A DNA stretch of 57,361 bases from an uncultured Clostridia bacterium (lineage in GTDB: Bacteria; Bacillota; Clostridia; Lachnospirales; Cellulosilyticaceae). Of the stretch, positions 25,615 through 35,299 are shown piece after piece; position 1 is the first letter of the stretch, and each line of letters begins with the position of its first letter. Below the pieces are notes generated by a model. That model had not been told where the DNA came from. It was given only the letters and a program-made list of their open reading frames with translations, and made no database searches. The stretch spans positions 1 to 57,361 of the forward strand of contig CAKZUB010000087.1 of NCBI GenBank assembly GCA_937921505.1, given 5' to 3'. Made by a program: the position numbers and the translations under genes.

Positions 25615-26445
25615 CTATTTTTCACCGTCCATACGGATGCCTTGCATAAAATATTTATTAAGTATGATATAAATTATGAGAATAGGTACAAGTGAAATAA
25701 CACTTGCCGCCATTACTTCATCCCATTGTGTAATATCCCCATATCTGCTCATCATAGACTGAATACCTACAGTAAGTGTATAAGTTGATGGATCTGATAA
25801 ATAGAGTTTTGGTTTCAAAAACTCATTCCATAACCCTAAAAAAATAAAAACAGCTTGAGTAGCAATTGATGCTTTAGCTAGAGGCATAGAAATTCTAAAA
25901 AACGTTCCTATTCTCCCCAATCCATCAATGTAAGCTGCCTCTTCAATATCTTTTGGAAAATTCATATAGAACTGACGCATCATAAAAATATAAGTTGCAT
26001 TAACAGCAACAGGTAAAATAATTGCATTGTACGAACCTAAAAGACCTAAAGATTTTATAATTAAGTAGTTTGGTATTAAAAGCACTTGCGCTGGCACCAT
26101 AATTGACATTAATACACCATAAAAAACAATATTTCGTCCTCCAAATTTAAGACGTGCTAGTGAATAACCTGCCATAGAATTAAAGAATACATTGAGCAGT
26201 GTTCCTACTATACATACAAAGAAAGAATTATATATCCATCTCATAAAATTTTTATCCATTAAAAATAGACGTTTAAAGGCATGGAGTGTAAAATCTTTTG
26301 GTATAAGATCCAAGCTGCCACTTGTTATTTCACTATAAGACTTTACAGAAGCTGAAAGTGCCCATAAAAATGGAAAGAAGGTAACTAATCCATATATAAT
26401 AAGAATGATGTAAAGTATGGCTTTCCATATATTTTGATTTTTCAT
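25615..26445 (-). CDS. Carbohydrate ABC transporter permease, MalG type
   Basis: A 276-residue inner-membrane permease with six membrane segments. The EAA loop that docks the ATPase is seen as EEAAYIDGLGRIGTFFRISMP in the middle third. The start is ATG at 26445, because the strong AGGAGGGGGAGG lies just before it; an upstream in-frame ATG overlaps the previous gene. It pairs with the MalF-type permease 13 bases upstream. Confidence 0.92.
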   Translation of the reverse strand: MKNQNIWKAILYIILIIYGLVTFFPFLWALSASVKSYSEITSGSLDLIPKDFTLHAFKRLFLMDKNFMRWIYNSFFVCIVGTLLNVFFNSMAGYSLARLKFGGRNIVFYGVLMSIMVPAQVLLIPNYLIIKSLGLLGSYNAIILPVAVNATYIFMMRQFYMNFPKDIEEAAYIDGLGRIGTFFRISMPLAKASIATQAVFIFLGLWNEFLKPKLYLSDPSTYTLTVGIQSMMSRYGDITQWDEVMAASVISLVPILIIYIILNKYFMQGIRMDGEK

Positions 26446-26458
26446 TAGCCTCCCCCTC

Positions 26459-27352
26459 CTAATATAAACTTTCTGATTTATTAATTTTCTGCGCAATATA
26501 CGATACTATAAAGATAACAATCGATAAAGTAATTGCCATCGCTGTTGCAAATCCCATTGTATTGTTTTGTCCAAAAGCATTTCTAAAAATAAGAAGAGCT
26601 ACTGTAAGTGTTGCATTTTGAGGCTCTCCTGTGCCGTTTGAGAAAATAAAGGCTTGATCAAACATTTGAAAAGACCCTATAATCCCTACAAGTAAAACAA
26701 AGGTTGTAATTGGTTTTACCTGGGGAACAGTAATGAGGAAAAACTTTTGAAATGAATTGGCACCATCTACATTTGCTGCTTCATATGTACTATCTGGTAT
26801 TTCTTGAAGTGCAGCTAAATAAATGGTCATATAATATGGAATGGTTGACCATATATTCATGGCCATAATAACTTGTAAAGCAAACTTAGCGTTCTTTAAA
26901 AAGTTAATAGGTTCTGCAAGAATATTAAACTGTAGTAACAGATGATTAACAGGACCTGTCAAGCTAAATAAGAACATAAATATCATCGTTAATGCTGCAC
27001 TTGATGTTAAAGTAGGCAAAAAGAAAACCGTCCGAAAAGTCTTAACACCTTTAAGCTTAAAATTGAGCACATAGGCAATAACTAATGCTAAAAAAGTCTG
27101 TGTAGGGACAACTATACAAACAAACTTTGCTGTATTCATAAAAGCAACCTTTGATTTTGTATCTGTAAAAATGCGTATATAATTATCCAACCCAATAAAT
27201 TCGTAATAGCCTGTAAACAAATTGACTTTATGAAGTGAAATATAAAGTGCAAATAAAATAGAGGCTACTACAAATATAGATAAAACTATGACAGCTGGTA
27301 AAACAAATCCCCATCCTTGAAGATTCTCTCTTCTTCTTTGAAGTGTTTTCAT
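26459..27352 (-). CDS. Carbohydrate ABC transporter permease, MalF type
   Basis: A 297-residue permease with six membrane segments and the EAA-type loop YEAANVDGANSFQKFFLITVP near 190-210. It lacks the large outer loop of E. coli MalF, as is usual for the Firmicute CUT1 class. The ATG follows AAAAGGAG. A hairpin separates it from the binding-protein gene. Confidence 0.92.
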   Translation of the reverse strand: MKTLQRRRENLQGWGFVLPAVIVLSIFVVASILFALYISLHKVNLFTGYYEFIGLDNYIRIFTDTKSKVAFMNTAKFVCIVVPTQTFLALVIAYVLNFKLKGVKTFRTVFFLPTLTSSAALTMIFMFLFSLTGPVNHLLLQFNILAEPINFLKNAKFALQVIMAMNIWSTIPYYMTIYLAALQEIPDSTYEAANVDGANSFQKFFLITVPQVKPITTFVLLVGIIGSFQMFDQAFIFSNGTGEPQNATLTVALLIFRNAFGQNNTMGFATAMAITLSIVIFIVSYIAQKINKSESLY

Positions 27353-27373
27353 CTCATACCACTCCTTTTATTT

Positions 27374-27399
27374 AAGGGATAGTGAAATCACTACCCCTT
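27374..27399 (-). other. Intercistronic hairpin between binding-protein and permease genes
   Basis: AAGGGATAGTG (27374-27384) and CACTACCCCTT (27389-27399) pair on the minus strand with one G-U and a 4-base loop, without a following T-run. Such hairpins often protect the 3' end of the upstream part of the message, so the binding protein is made in excess over the permeases. Confidence 0.6.
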
Positions 27400-27409
27400 A
27401 CAATTTAAT

Positions 27410-28711
27410 TTATTGATTTGCTTGTATTATTTTATTAGCTTCATCTTCTGATATCTTCATAACTTCATCTAATGATTTTTCTCCAAGTAAATAAGCTTGA
27501 AGATAATTTTTTAGCTCAGTATTGATAGTATCCATTGTTGTTCCTTTTTGCCATGGTGTTGCATAATCTATCCCTTTAAGATGAGCAACCTTAAGTGGAT
27601 CTTCCGCTACCTTAGTTGCTAGCGCCACATCTGCGCGTGATGGGAATACGCCAGCTCCTGTTGTCCAAGTTGCCATCCCCTCTGGTCCAGTTATATACTT
27701 TATAAACTCTTTAGCTGCTTCTTCATTCTTTGTCTTTACATTCATAGCATAACCTACTGTAAATACCATTGTACCTTTTTCACCCTTGAAAGTAGGTATT
27801 TCTATACTTTCAAAATTAATGTTAGGGAAATTTGTTTTTAAATGACCAATAACCCAGTTTCCTTCGATCATGATCGCTGTTTTAGCATTACCAAAAGCAT
27901 CTCCATTCCAACCTGTTCCTAGGTCTTCTGGTTTTACGACTTTTCCATCTTTTGCTGCTTGAAAAATAAGTCTTAAATTATCTATAACTTTAGGATCACT
28001 TATGTTAGAAAACCCATTTTCTTTGACTACAGAAGCGCCACCCATTTCAGCCATGTAAAGTATGCGTGCAAAGTCTCCTCCGTTGTATGTCATAGCTGCT
28101 GTTCCTTCTGGCAAAGTTGTCTTAAGATTTGTTAAGAAGTCGCCTCCCCATAACTCTTCTAAAGTAGTAGGTATATCTTCTTTTTTAACCATATCTGTAT
28201 TGTAATATAATGCTAATGTAGATGAGTCCTTACTAATTGCATAATACTTGCCATCTTGTGCAAATGCATTTTGCATAGACGGATAAAACTTATCTACTTC
28301 AAATTCAGCAGCATCTAACTCCGATAAAACGCCTTGTTGTATGTAAAAAGGGGCCATATAGGAATCTACATAAAAAACGTCTGGTGCTGTTCCTCCAATA
28401 AGTTCTGCTTGCAGTTCTGTATTATAGTCTGAGTAGATACGATCAACAACTTCAATACCTGTTTTTTCTTTAAAATCTTCTAATACTTTTGTATAAGCTG
28501 CTGTTTCTGCATCATTGCCACCCCAACGGCCAACAGCAATTTTTGTTCCTGCTAAACTCTTTGTCTCTTCTTGTGTTTGTCCTGCTTCCGTAGTTGCTTG
28601 ACTTTCTTGATTTGTTGTGTTTCCAGTTTCCTTAGGTTTGTTCGTGCCACATCCTGCAAATAGACTCATTGATACTGTAACCATCATTAAAGCTGCAAAA
28701 ATTTTTTTCAT
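27410..28711 (-). CDS. Extracellular sugar-binding lipoprotein of ABC transporter
   Basis: A 433-residue CUT1-class substrate-binding protein. The N-terminal signal ends in a lipobox, SLFAGCG, so Cys20 or so is lipidated after cleavage; a Thr/Glu/Gln-rich linker follows. The body shows the family segments PDVFYVDSYMAPFY and AAKEFIKYITGPEGMATW. The likely substrate is an alpha-linked glucose disaccharide, judged only from the adjacent GH65 gene. The ATG follows AAGGAGGAG. Confidence 0.92.
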   Translation of the reverse strand: MKKIFAALMMVTVSMSLFAGCGTNKPKETGNTTNQESQATTEAGQTQEETKSLAGTKIAVGRWGGNDAETAAYTKVLEDFKEKTGIEVVDRIYSDYNTELQAELIGGTAPDVFYVDSYMAPFYIQQGVLSELDAAEFEVDKFYPSMQNAFAQDGKYYAISKDSSTLALYYNTDMVKKEDIPTTLEELWGGDFLTNLKTTLPEGTAAMTYNGGDFARILYMAEMGGASVVKENGFSNISDPKVIDNLRLIFQAAKDGKVVKPEDLGTGWNGDAFGNAKTAIMIEGNWVIGHLKTNFPNINFESIEIPTFKGEKGTMVFTVGYAMNVKTKNEEAAKEFIKYITGPEGMATWTTGAGVFPSRADVALATKVAEDPLKVAHLKGIDYATPWQKGTTMDTINTELKNYLQAYLLGEKSLDEVMKISEDEANKIIQANQ

Positions 28712-28769
28712 TATAACTCCTCCTTAAATATCTTATATAAAGTACACTTATAACGCATACCTAATATCT

Positions 28770-31112
28770 TTACATATCATTTAATGTTAAAATAATTTCT
28801 TCCTCACAACTATAGATCTCACCTTTATGCATAAACTCAACTACTTGATTCTTTTTTGTTTTCTTATTTACTTTTAGCTTACTCGGCAGAACGGTTATAT
28901 CCAGTATATCTCCTTGCCATGTGATTGTGAATCTTAATGACTTCCAAGTGGCTGGCAAATGTGGCTCTATACGTAATATACCACCTAGCATGCGAACTCC
29001 TCCAAAACCATTGACAACACACTGCCATAAGCCTCCAATAGAAGCTGCATGAATACCATGATCACTTGTTTTCATATTAGGTCCTAAGTCAATTTCAGAT
29101 GCTTTTCCAAATAAGTCATATGCCAATTCATATTGTCCTAAGTCATTTGCAAGTACACAGTGTGTAGATAGGCTTAATGAGGAATCGTGCAAAGTTTTAG
29201 GTTCATAATAATTCCAATTGGCTATCTTTACTTCATGGCTAAATAAATCTTCTAGCAAATAGAGTAAAATCATCGTATCTGCCTGTTTGGACACTTGGAT
29301 TTCATTAACTTGTTCTAAGTTATATTCCTTAAACATAGATCCTACATGTTCTTGATTTTTGTACTTTGTTAAATCTATGCACTTCAGGTCAAGATAAGTG
29401 TCATTTTGTGGAATAATAAGTTCTTCATTTGCTTGTGGCAGATAAATTTGATCGAGAACTGTTATCCATTTGTGATAAGCTTTATCTAGATCTAGCTTTT
29501 GACTAAGCTTTGTATAAACTTCTGTTCTTGTTTCTTTAATGGTCTTATAATATGTAATAGCATTTTTAATAGTCCAATGAGCCATGTAGTTGGTGAAGGC
29601 ATTGTTATTAACATGTTCCTTATATTCATCTGGTCCTACAACATCATTAATTTCATATATGTTTTTATTCTCATTCCACTCAAGTCTAGATGTCCAAAAT
29701 ATTGCTGTATCCATAAAAATCTCATAACCGTAGTTTTCCATAAATTCTTCATCATGAGTTATCTTATAGTACTGCCAAGCTGCAAAAGCAATATCTGATG
29801 TAACATGCTGCTCGATAAAACCTGACCATATTTTCGTTGGCTTTCCTGTTATAATATCTGCAGCACCCCATACTGGTGTAACTTCACCATCTTCAAGCCA
29901 AGCTGATTCCCATGGGAACATTGCCCCTTCATAACCATTTTCTTTTGCTTTTTTATGTGCACCTTCTAAAGATAAATAACGATATTCTAGTAAGGATCTT
30001 GCTACCTTAGGATTGGTATAACTCCAAAATGGAAGAATAAATATTTCTGTATCCCAAAATGTATGTCCTTTATAGCCTTCACCACTAAGTCCTTTTGCCG
30101 CTATATTCATGCGATTATCATGCATTGGCGTCATGACATATAAGTGATAGATAGCAAAACGCATAGCAAGCTGATCATAGTCTTTGTCACTCTCTATTTG
30201 GATATCTTGATTTGCCCATATCTCATTTTCCCACACACGCTTACTTTTTTCAAATAGCTCCGGGTATCCTTCCTCACTCGCTGCTTTAATGTGTTCATAG
30301 GATATTGTTTTAAGTTCTTTCAAAGATACGCATTCATACGCCTTATCTCTAGAGGTATAGATATTAGAAATCTTTTCAAGTGTAATCATTTCATTTTCTT
30401 TTAATTCAAAATCATATTCATAGTATATTTTTCTACGATCCATTTGGATAAGTGAAGCTATCTGTTTTTCCTCTTGGCATTTAAAATGATGTGCTGTATT
30501 AACTACTACATCAATCTTAGATTGTGTTGTCGTTTGAACGAGCTGTAAAAATTTCTTCTCATATAACCTCTTGTCACCTTCTGAGAAGTGCTGAACCCCT
30601 GAGTTATTAACTTGACCGTTAATTCCAGAAATAATTTTGATATTCATCGAACGATTATGTGCTGTAATATTAATTTGTTGACCAATCGTATGTAGCTCAT
30701 CCATAGATATAAAACGTCTAAAAACAAAGCTTAATAAGTCACCCTTTGGAGAACGCCACGTAAAAGATCTAGTAAGTTCACCTGTCCTTAGATTTAACTG
30801 TCTTTTATAATCTGATACATCTCCATGACTTAAATCCAATACTTCTCCATCTATGACAATTGTCATTTGAATAACATCTGCAATATTGGCAAGTTCCGTT
30901 ACTTCATTTTCATCAAAACGGTTAAATATCCCAGCTACAAAAGTATCTCTTTTTTCATTAGTATAAGATTCTTCTGTTGCCGAGCGGATACCCATATAGC
31001 CATTACCAAGTACCATAATAGCTTCACACTTACCAAGATGATCTTGATCAAATTGGTCTTCTGTAACAATAAAGTTCTTTTCTTCATTCATCCCCAAATC
31101 ATATCGTATCAT
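28770..31112 (-). CDS. Glycoside hydrolase family 65 phosphorylase
   Basis: A 780-residue inverting disaccharide phosphorylase. Family features are the N-terminal beta-sandwich (to about 280), the (alpha/alpha)6 barrel with GHTFWDTE (349-356), the general acid Glu496 in GPDEYKEH, and the phosphate-binding HDSSLSLSTH loop near 645. It cleaves an alpha-glucosyl disaccharide with phosphate to give beta-glucose-1-phosphate; pgmB in the same operon agrees. Members act on maltose, trehalose, kojibiose, nigerose or related sugars, and I cannot choose from sequence alone. The ATG follows AGGAG. It is the first gene after the LacI gene and its operators. Confidence 0.9.
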   Translation of the reverse strand: MIRYDLGMNEEKNFIVTEDQFDQDHLGKCEAIMVLGNGYMGIRSATEESYTNEKRDTFVAGIFNRFDENEVTELANIADVIQMTIVIDGEVLDLSHGDVSDYKRQLNLRTGELTRSFTWRSPKGDLLSFVFRRFISMDELHTIGQQINITAHNRSMNIKIISGINGQVNNSGVQHFSEGDKRLYEKKFLQLVQTTTQSKIDVVVNTAHHFKCQEEKQIASLIQMDRRKIYYEYDFELKENEMITLEKISNIYTSRDKAYECVSLKELKTISYEHIKAASEEGYPELFEKSKRVWENEIWANQDIQIESDKDYDQLAMRFAIYHLYVMTPMHDNRMNIAAKGLSGEGYKGHTFWDTEIFILPFWSYTNPKVARSLLEYRYLSLEGAHKKAKENGYEGAMFPWESAWLEDGEVTPVWGAADIITGKPTKIWSGFIEQHVTSDIAFAAWQYYKITHDEEFMENYGYEIFMDTAIFWTSRLEWNENKNIYEINDVVGPDEYKEHVNNNAFTNYMAHWTIKNAITYYKTIKETRTEVYTKLSQKLDLDKAYHKWITVLDQIYLPQANEELIIPQNDTYLDLKCIDLTKYKNQEHVGSMFKEYNLEQVNEIQVSKQADTMILLYLLEDLFSHEVKIANWNYYEPKTLHDSSLSLSTHCVLANDLGQYELAYDLFGKASEIDLGPNMKTSDHGIHAASIGGLWQCVVNGFGGVRMLGGILRIEPHLPATWKSLRFTITWQGDILDITVLPSKLKVNKKTKKNQVVEFMHKGEIYSCEEEIILTLNDM

Positions 31113-31144
31113 TTATACATCTCCTGATAGTCTCTACATAATTA

Positions 31145-31193
31145 CCCGAAACGTTTTGGGTAAAGCATAAAAAATTTTCCGAAACGTTTTGGA
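31145..31193 (-). promoter_or_regulatory. Twin LacI-family operators upstream of the GH65 operon
   Basis: Two palindromes share the core CCGAAACGTTTTGG: 31146-31159 (extended to CCC...GGG) and 31179-31192 (extended TCC...GGA). Their centres are 33 bases apart, about three helical turns, so two dimers would bind on the same face. A possible promoter (TTTACC, 17 bases, TTATGT) on the minus strand has one operator in its spacer. The central CG is typical of LacI-GalR sites; the adjacent LacI protein is the likely binder. Catabolite control by CcpA on similar sites is possible. Confidence 0.8.
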
Positions 31194-31200
31194 TAACTTA

Positions 31201-32211
31201 TTATAACATGCTTACACTATCCCTTGCAAGTAATTTGTGCTTTAATAAAACTCTTTTTTTAACCTTTTCTCCCTTTATCATTTTCACAAGTTGTTTAGCT
31301 GCTTTTTGTCCCATTGCATAGAAGTCTTGTCCTATAGTCGTAAGAGTTGGGGAACTATATTCTGCAATAGGTATATTATCAAACCCTACAATTGAAATAT
31401 CACGTGGTACTTTTTTACCCAGTTTTTTGGCAGCTTTAATCGCACCAATTGCCATCATATCACTCGCACAAAAAAGAGCTGTGATTTCTGGATATTTACT
31501 CATCAAAGTCATAGACTTTTCATAAGCTTCTTTTTCTAAAAAATCTGCATAAACGACATATGAATCTTTATACAAAAGATTATTTTGTTTTAGCCCCTCA
31601 GCATATCCTTCAAGCCGCTCTTCAGATACTGCTGCTTCACGTCGACCGTTTATCATCCCAATATTTCTATGTCCATTTTCTATCAAATAGGTTACTGCAT
31701 CTTTAGCAGCCTGAACATTATCGATAGAAATACTGCTCGTATTCTTTCCTTCAATAAAAACATCAATGAGCACGCAGGGCAAATCGCTGTCGACTAACTC
31801 CTTAAGATAGGGGTCATCTGTACGTATGCCATTTAACACGGCTCCGCCTATATTATGTTCTTTACAAAATTGTACATATGTCTTTTCGGTTTGCAGTGCC
31901 GAACTCATCGTAAATAAGACTACTTCATAATTAATGGATTCAGCGTAACAATACATACCGGCTAGCAATCCATACACAATATTATCTTTCCCTCCTTCTG
32001 GTTCTAAACCTGATAATATAATAGCTAAGGTCTTGTTTTGTTTAGTTACAAGATTTTGTGCGGATCTATTGGGTACATAGTTAAGTTCTTTTGCTACCGC
32101 TTGAATTTGTTCTTTTGTCACAAGGCTAACATCATCATAATCATTAAGAGCACGTGATACTGTCGTTACAGATACACCTACTTTTTTAGCAATATCTTTT
32201 ATTGTAGTCAT
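31201..32211 (-). CDS. LacI family transcriptional regulator of the GH65 operon
   Basis: A 336-residue repressor. The HTH and hinge helix occupy the first ~60 residues (TTIKDIAKKVGVSVTTVSRALN, then NYVPNRSAQNL). The periplasmic-binding-like sensor follows with VLIDVFIEG and the C-terminal ISIVGFDNIPIAEYSSPTLTTI. The ATG at 32211 has GAGGTG six bases upstream; the GTG three codons earlier overlaps that site. It lies upstream of and in line with the sugar operon, with the twin operators between, so it probably represses the operon until an inducer binds. Its own promoter is not obvious. Confidence 0.92.
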   Translation of the reverse strand: MTTIKDIAKKVGVSVTTVSRALNDYDDVSLVTKEQIQAVAKELNYVPNRSAQNLVTKQNKTLAIILSGLEPEGGKDNIVYGLLAGMYCYAESINYEVVLFTMSSALQTEKTYVQFCKEHNIGGAVLNGIRTDDPYLKELVDSDLPCVLIDVFIEGKNTSSISIDNVQAAKDAVTYLIENGHRNIGMINGRREAAVSEERLEGYAEGLKQNNLLYKDSYVVYADFLEKEAYEKSMTLMSKYPEITALFCASDMMAIGAIKAAKKLGKKVPRDISIVGFDNIPIAEYSSPTLTTIGQDFYAMGQKAAKQLVKMIKGEKVKKRVLLKHKLLARDSVSML

Positions 32212-32389
32212 ACAATTCACCTCAGTAATAGATTGAGAAATTTAAAAAATTGAAAATAAACTTATAACTCTACTTATATTATCATCATCAAGACGTACTA
32301 ACAACTATTATTGCATATTATACGCGCTACTTGCAAAAGATAAGCACTAAAATAGACTCTACACATTTAAATTAATGGAGGAAGATTAT

Positions 32390-33955
32390 ATGAGTATAAA
32401 AGAAGAAAAAAGTTTCAAGGAACCTCCCTATTCTTTTTGGATGCATGCTATCCCTAGGACCGAATATCCCTCTTTAGATAAAGACTTAAAGATTGATATT
32501 GCGATTATAGGTGGCGGCATTGCTGGCATTACTTCAGCTTACTTACTTAGCCAAGCTGGCTTAAAAACAGCAATTATTGAAGCGGATCGTATGATGTGTG
32601 GTACAACAGGCCATACAACAGCTAAAATCACTTCACAGCACGGATTAATATATCATAAAACAAAAGATGCACTAGGTGAAGAGCTAGCCAGGCAATATGC
32701 CGTGGCAAATGAATCTGCTATCCGCTTGATTCAAAAAATCGTTACGGAAAATCAAATAGATTGTGACTATACCCCACAGTCATCCTATGTCTACACATTA
32801 GAAGATAAGTATATGAGCAAAATTTATGATGAAATCCAAACAGCATCTTCATTTGGTATTAAGGCAACCTATCTTGAAGAAACGCCTTTACCCTTTAAAG
32901 TTAAAGCTGCTGTACGGTTTGATAACCAGGCACAATTTCACCCCATTAAATTTTTATCCTCACTTGTAAAAGAGCTTGCCGAGAAAGGTACTCTTATATT
33001 TGAGCAAACAAGAATTGTTGATATTGAAGAAAATGGTCACTATATTTTGACAACTCATAATGGTCATAAAATAAACGCCCAAAAAGTTATTATTGCTTCT
33101 CATTATCCTTTTTATAACAAACCTTCATTTTATTTTGCAAGGATCTATCAGCAGCGTTCTTATATTGTTGCCATTAAAGCAAAAGAAAAATATCCAGGCG
33201 GCATGTATATTAATGCTGAAAATCCTACTAGATCTTTACGCAGTCAACTATCAGCAGAAGGTGAACTGATTTTTGTTGGTGGAGAAAATCATAAATCTGG
33301 TCAAAGCAGCGATGAGAATAAACACTACGAAGCACTTAAAAACTTTGCTGATGATACCTTTACTATAGAAGATATCCCATACAGGTGGTCCACTCAAGAT
33401 TGTATGACATTAGATAGTATTCCTTACGTAGGGCACTTTACAGCTAAAACACCAAATATGTATATTGTAACTGGTTTTCAGAAATGGGGAATGACTAACA
33501 GCATGGCTTCTGCTATGTTGCTACGCAGCTTGATCATTGATGGCAACAGTCCTTGGCAAGATGTTTATAATCCTTCTAGAGATACGTTGTCTGCTTCTGC
33601 AAAAAACCTTATCGTACAAAACCTTAACGTAGCTGCTGAAATAACAAAAGGTAAACTTTCTCTCTTACCAACAGACATTCATATTGAGATTGGAGAAGCA
33701 AAAGTTATTAAAGTAGATGGCGAAAGAACAGGCGCTTATAAAGACGAGGAAGGGACATTACACCTTGTAAATACAACCTGTCCACATATGGGGTGTGAAC
33801 TTACTTGGAATAATGCAGAAAAGTCTTGGGATTGTCCTTGTCATGGCTCTAGGTTTTCATATAAAGGGGATATACTAGAAGGTCCATCTGTATACCCTTT
33901 AAGCAAAGATCATGATGTAAATACGATTAAAAAGGTTATCACTGAAGATTTTTAA
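32390..33955 (+). CDS. FAD-dependent oxidoreductase fused to a Rieske domain
   Basis: A 521-residue protein. The N-terminal DAO-type FAD domain has the dinucleotide motif IIGGGIAGI at about 39-47. Its family contains glycine oxidase-like enzymes. The C-terminal Rieske [2Fe-2S] domain has all four ligands, Cys464 and His466, then Cys482 and His485, plus the paired Cys469 and Cys484 that can form a disulfide as in bc1-type Rieske proteins. The reaction is unknown. The ATG at 32390 follows GGAGGAAGA; an upstream ATG lies in that site. It stands alone between two opposite genes. Confidence 0.9.
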   Translation: MSIKEEKSFKEPPYSFWMHAIPRTEYPSLDKDLKIDIAIIGGGIAGITSAYLLSQAGLKTAIIEADRMMCGTTGHTTAKITSQHGLIYHKTKDALGEELARQYAVANESAIRLIQKIVTENQIDCDYTPQSSYVYTLEDKYMSKIYDEIQTASSFGIKATYLEETPLPFKVKAAVRFDNQAQFHPIKFLSSLVKELAEKGTLIFEQTRIVDIEENGHYILTTHNGHKINAQKVIIASHYPFYNKPSFYFARIYQQRSYIVAIKAKEKYPGGMYINAENPTRSLRSQLSAEGELIFVGGENHKSGQSSDENKHYEALKNFADDTFTIEDIPYRWSTQDCMTLDSIPYVGHFTAKTPNMYIVTGFQKWGMTNSMASAMLLRSLIIDGNSPWQDVYNPSRDTLSASAKNLIVQNLNVAAEITKGKLSLLPTDIHIEIGEAKVIKVDGERTGAYKDEEGTLHLVNTTCPHMGCELTWNNAEKSWDCPCHGSRFSYKGDILEGPSVYPLSKDHDVNTIKKVITEDF

Positions 33956-33978
33956 AAACTTTCTTCTCTCCTTTTAGG

Positions 33979-34758
33979 TTAGAGGTAAATCTCTCCTTTT
34001 AAAAATAATACAGCAGTGCCTGAAATTTTAATCTTTTCCCCCATATCTTCACATGCTAAAAGTCCACCTCTCCTAGATACTTGATTTGCAGTAAGAACCT
34101 TTTTCCCTAGAACTTTTGACCAATAAGGCACTAATGTACAATGAGCAGATCCTGTCACTGGATCTTCTGGTACGCCGCAGCCAGGGGCAAAATATCTTGA
34201 AACAAAATCAGATGTTTTTCCCTTTGCTGTTACTATAATACCAAAGGCGTCTAATTGTTTTAGTAATTCCATATGAGGCTTTAAATTTCTCACTTCATCT
34301 TCTGTTTCAAAAACAGCCATCAAATCCCTTGATTTATAGAGTTCTTTTGGCTTTTTTCCAAGACCTTCAACTAACTGATTTGTTATTTCAGTTTGCACAC
34401 CTTCTCTTGCTGGAAATATCATGGTAAGAGAAGATTCTTCTTTAATGACTTCTAAAATACCACTTTTTGTTTGAAATGCTATCTTTTTACCACTGTATCC
34501 AATATACTCAAATATTACAAAGGCTGTAGCGAGCGTTGCATGCCCACATAAGTCGATCTCTCCCTCTGGCGTAAACCAGCGTAGTTCACATAGTTCATCA
34601 TTTGCTACACAGAAGGCTGTCTCAGATAGATTGTTCTCCATCGCAATATTTTGCATAAGTGTATCCTCAAGCCAATAGTCAAGAATACAAACTGCTGCTG
34701 GATTTCCTTTAAATAATTCTCCTGTAAATGCATCTACTTGATACATTGTTATTTTCAT
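33979..34758 (-). CDS. PhzF family isomerase/epimerase
   Basis: A 259-residue protein with the DapF-like twofold barrel. The N-terminal MYQVDAFTGELFKGNPAAVC and the active-site Glu in NNLSETAFC (about 43-51) fit the PhzF family; the C-terminal EDPVTGSAHC segment is also conserved. Most non-phenazine PhzF members have unknown substrates, and there are no phenazine genes here. The ATG at 34758 follows GGAG and lies just after the stop of the GNAT gene, so both are co-translated. Confidence 0.88.
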   Translation of the reverse strand: MKITMYQVDAFTGELFKGNPAAVCILDYWLEDTLMQNIAMENNLSETAFCVANDELCELRWFTPEGEIDLCGHATLATAFVIFEYIGYSGKKIAFQTKSGILEVIKEESSLTMIFPAREGVQTEITNQLVEGLGKKPKELYKSRDLMAVFETEDEVRNLKPHMELLKQLDAFGIIVTAKGKTSDFVSRYFAPGCGVPEDPVTGSAHCTLVPYWSKVLGKKVLTANQVSRRGGLLACEDMGEKIKISGTAVLFLKGEIYL

Positions 34759-34759
34759 A

Positions 34760-35299
34760 CTACTCACTCCATTCTTGTCTTAAAAGTCCATATCTTATCT
34801 CATCAATCCATCTTCTATTTTTATATCTTGCCAGTCTAAAAACACCTTCCTGACTCATACCTAACTTTTTCATAATGCTTTCTGATGCCAAATTCTCTTC
34901 ATGACAACTAGCAACTATCTTATGTACATTATCATTATTAAACAGAAAATTTATGAGTGCCTTACCCATTTCCGTTGCATAACCCTTTCCCCAGTAGTCG
35001 CTTTGAATAAAATAACCTATTTCATAGATCCCACCCAAATAATTTTTCAACAATACCTCATAGTCTACAATACCAACAATATCATGATCATTTTTTAATG
35101 TGACAATATACTGTATTCCTTCATTATCATCTTCTTGCATGACTAATTTTTTTTCAAATGCATCCTTTGCTTCTTCTTTTGAACTAAACGCATCTAAATA
35201 GGCATATTTCATAACATTTTGATCTGAAAAAAGCTTATAAAAAAAATCAAAGTCTGTGTTATTAAGTTTTCTATAACTTAATCGGCTACTGTGAAACAT
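34760..35299 (-). CDS. GNAT acetyltransferase of the RimJ/RimL type
   Basis: A 179-residue acetyltransferase. The pattern of the ribosomal-protein acetylase class is seen: EIGYFIQSDYWGKGYATEMGKAL (motif A), then HKIVASCHEENLASESIMKKLGM (motif B). The true substrate is unknown; many such proteins confer resistance or modify metabolites. It is upstream of and overlaps in stop/start region the PhzF gene, and the ATG follows AGGAGG. Confidence 0.88.
   Translation of the reverse strand: MFHSSRLSYRKLNNTDFDFFYKLFSDQNVMKYAYLDAFSSKEEAKDAFEKKLVMQEDDNEGIQYIVTLKNDHDIVGIVDYEVLLKNYLGGIYEIGYFIQSDYWGKGYATEMGKALINFLFNNDNVHKIVASCHEENLASESIMKKLGMSQEGVFRLARYKNRRWIDEIRYGLLRQEWSE

Noticed and set aside
33979..34758. 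Phenazine biosynthesis gene
   Set aside because: PhzF relatives are widespread, and no other phz gene is present.
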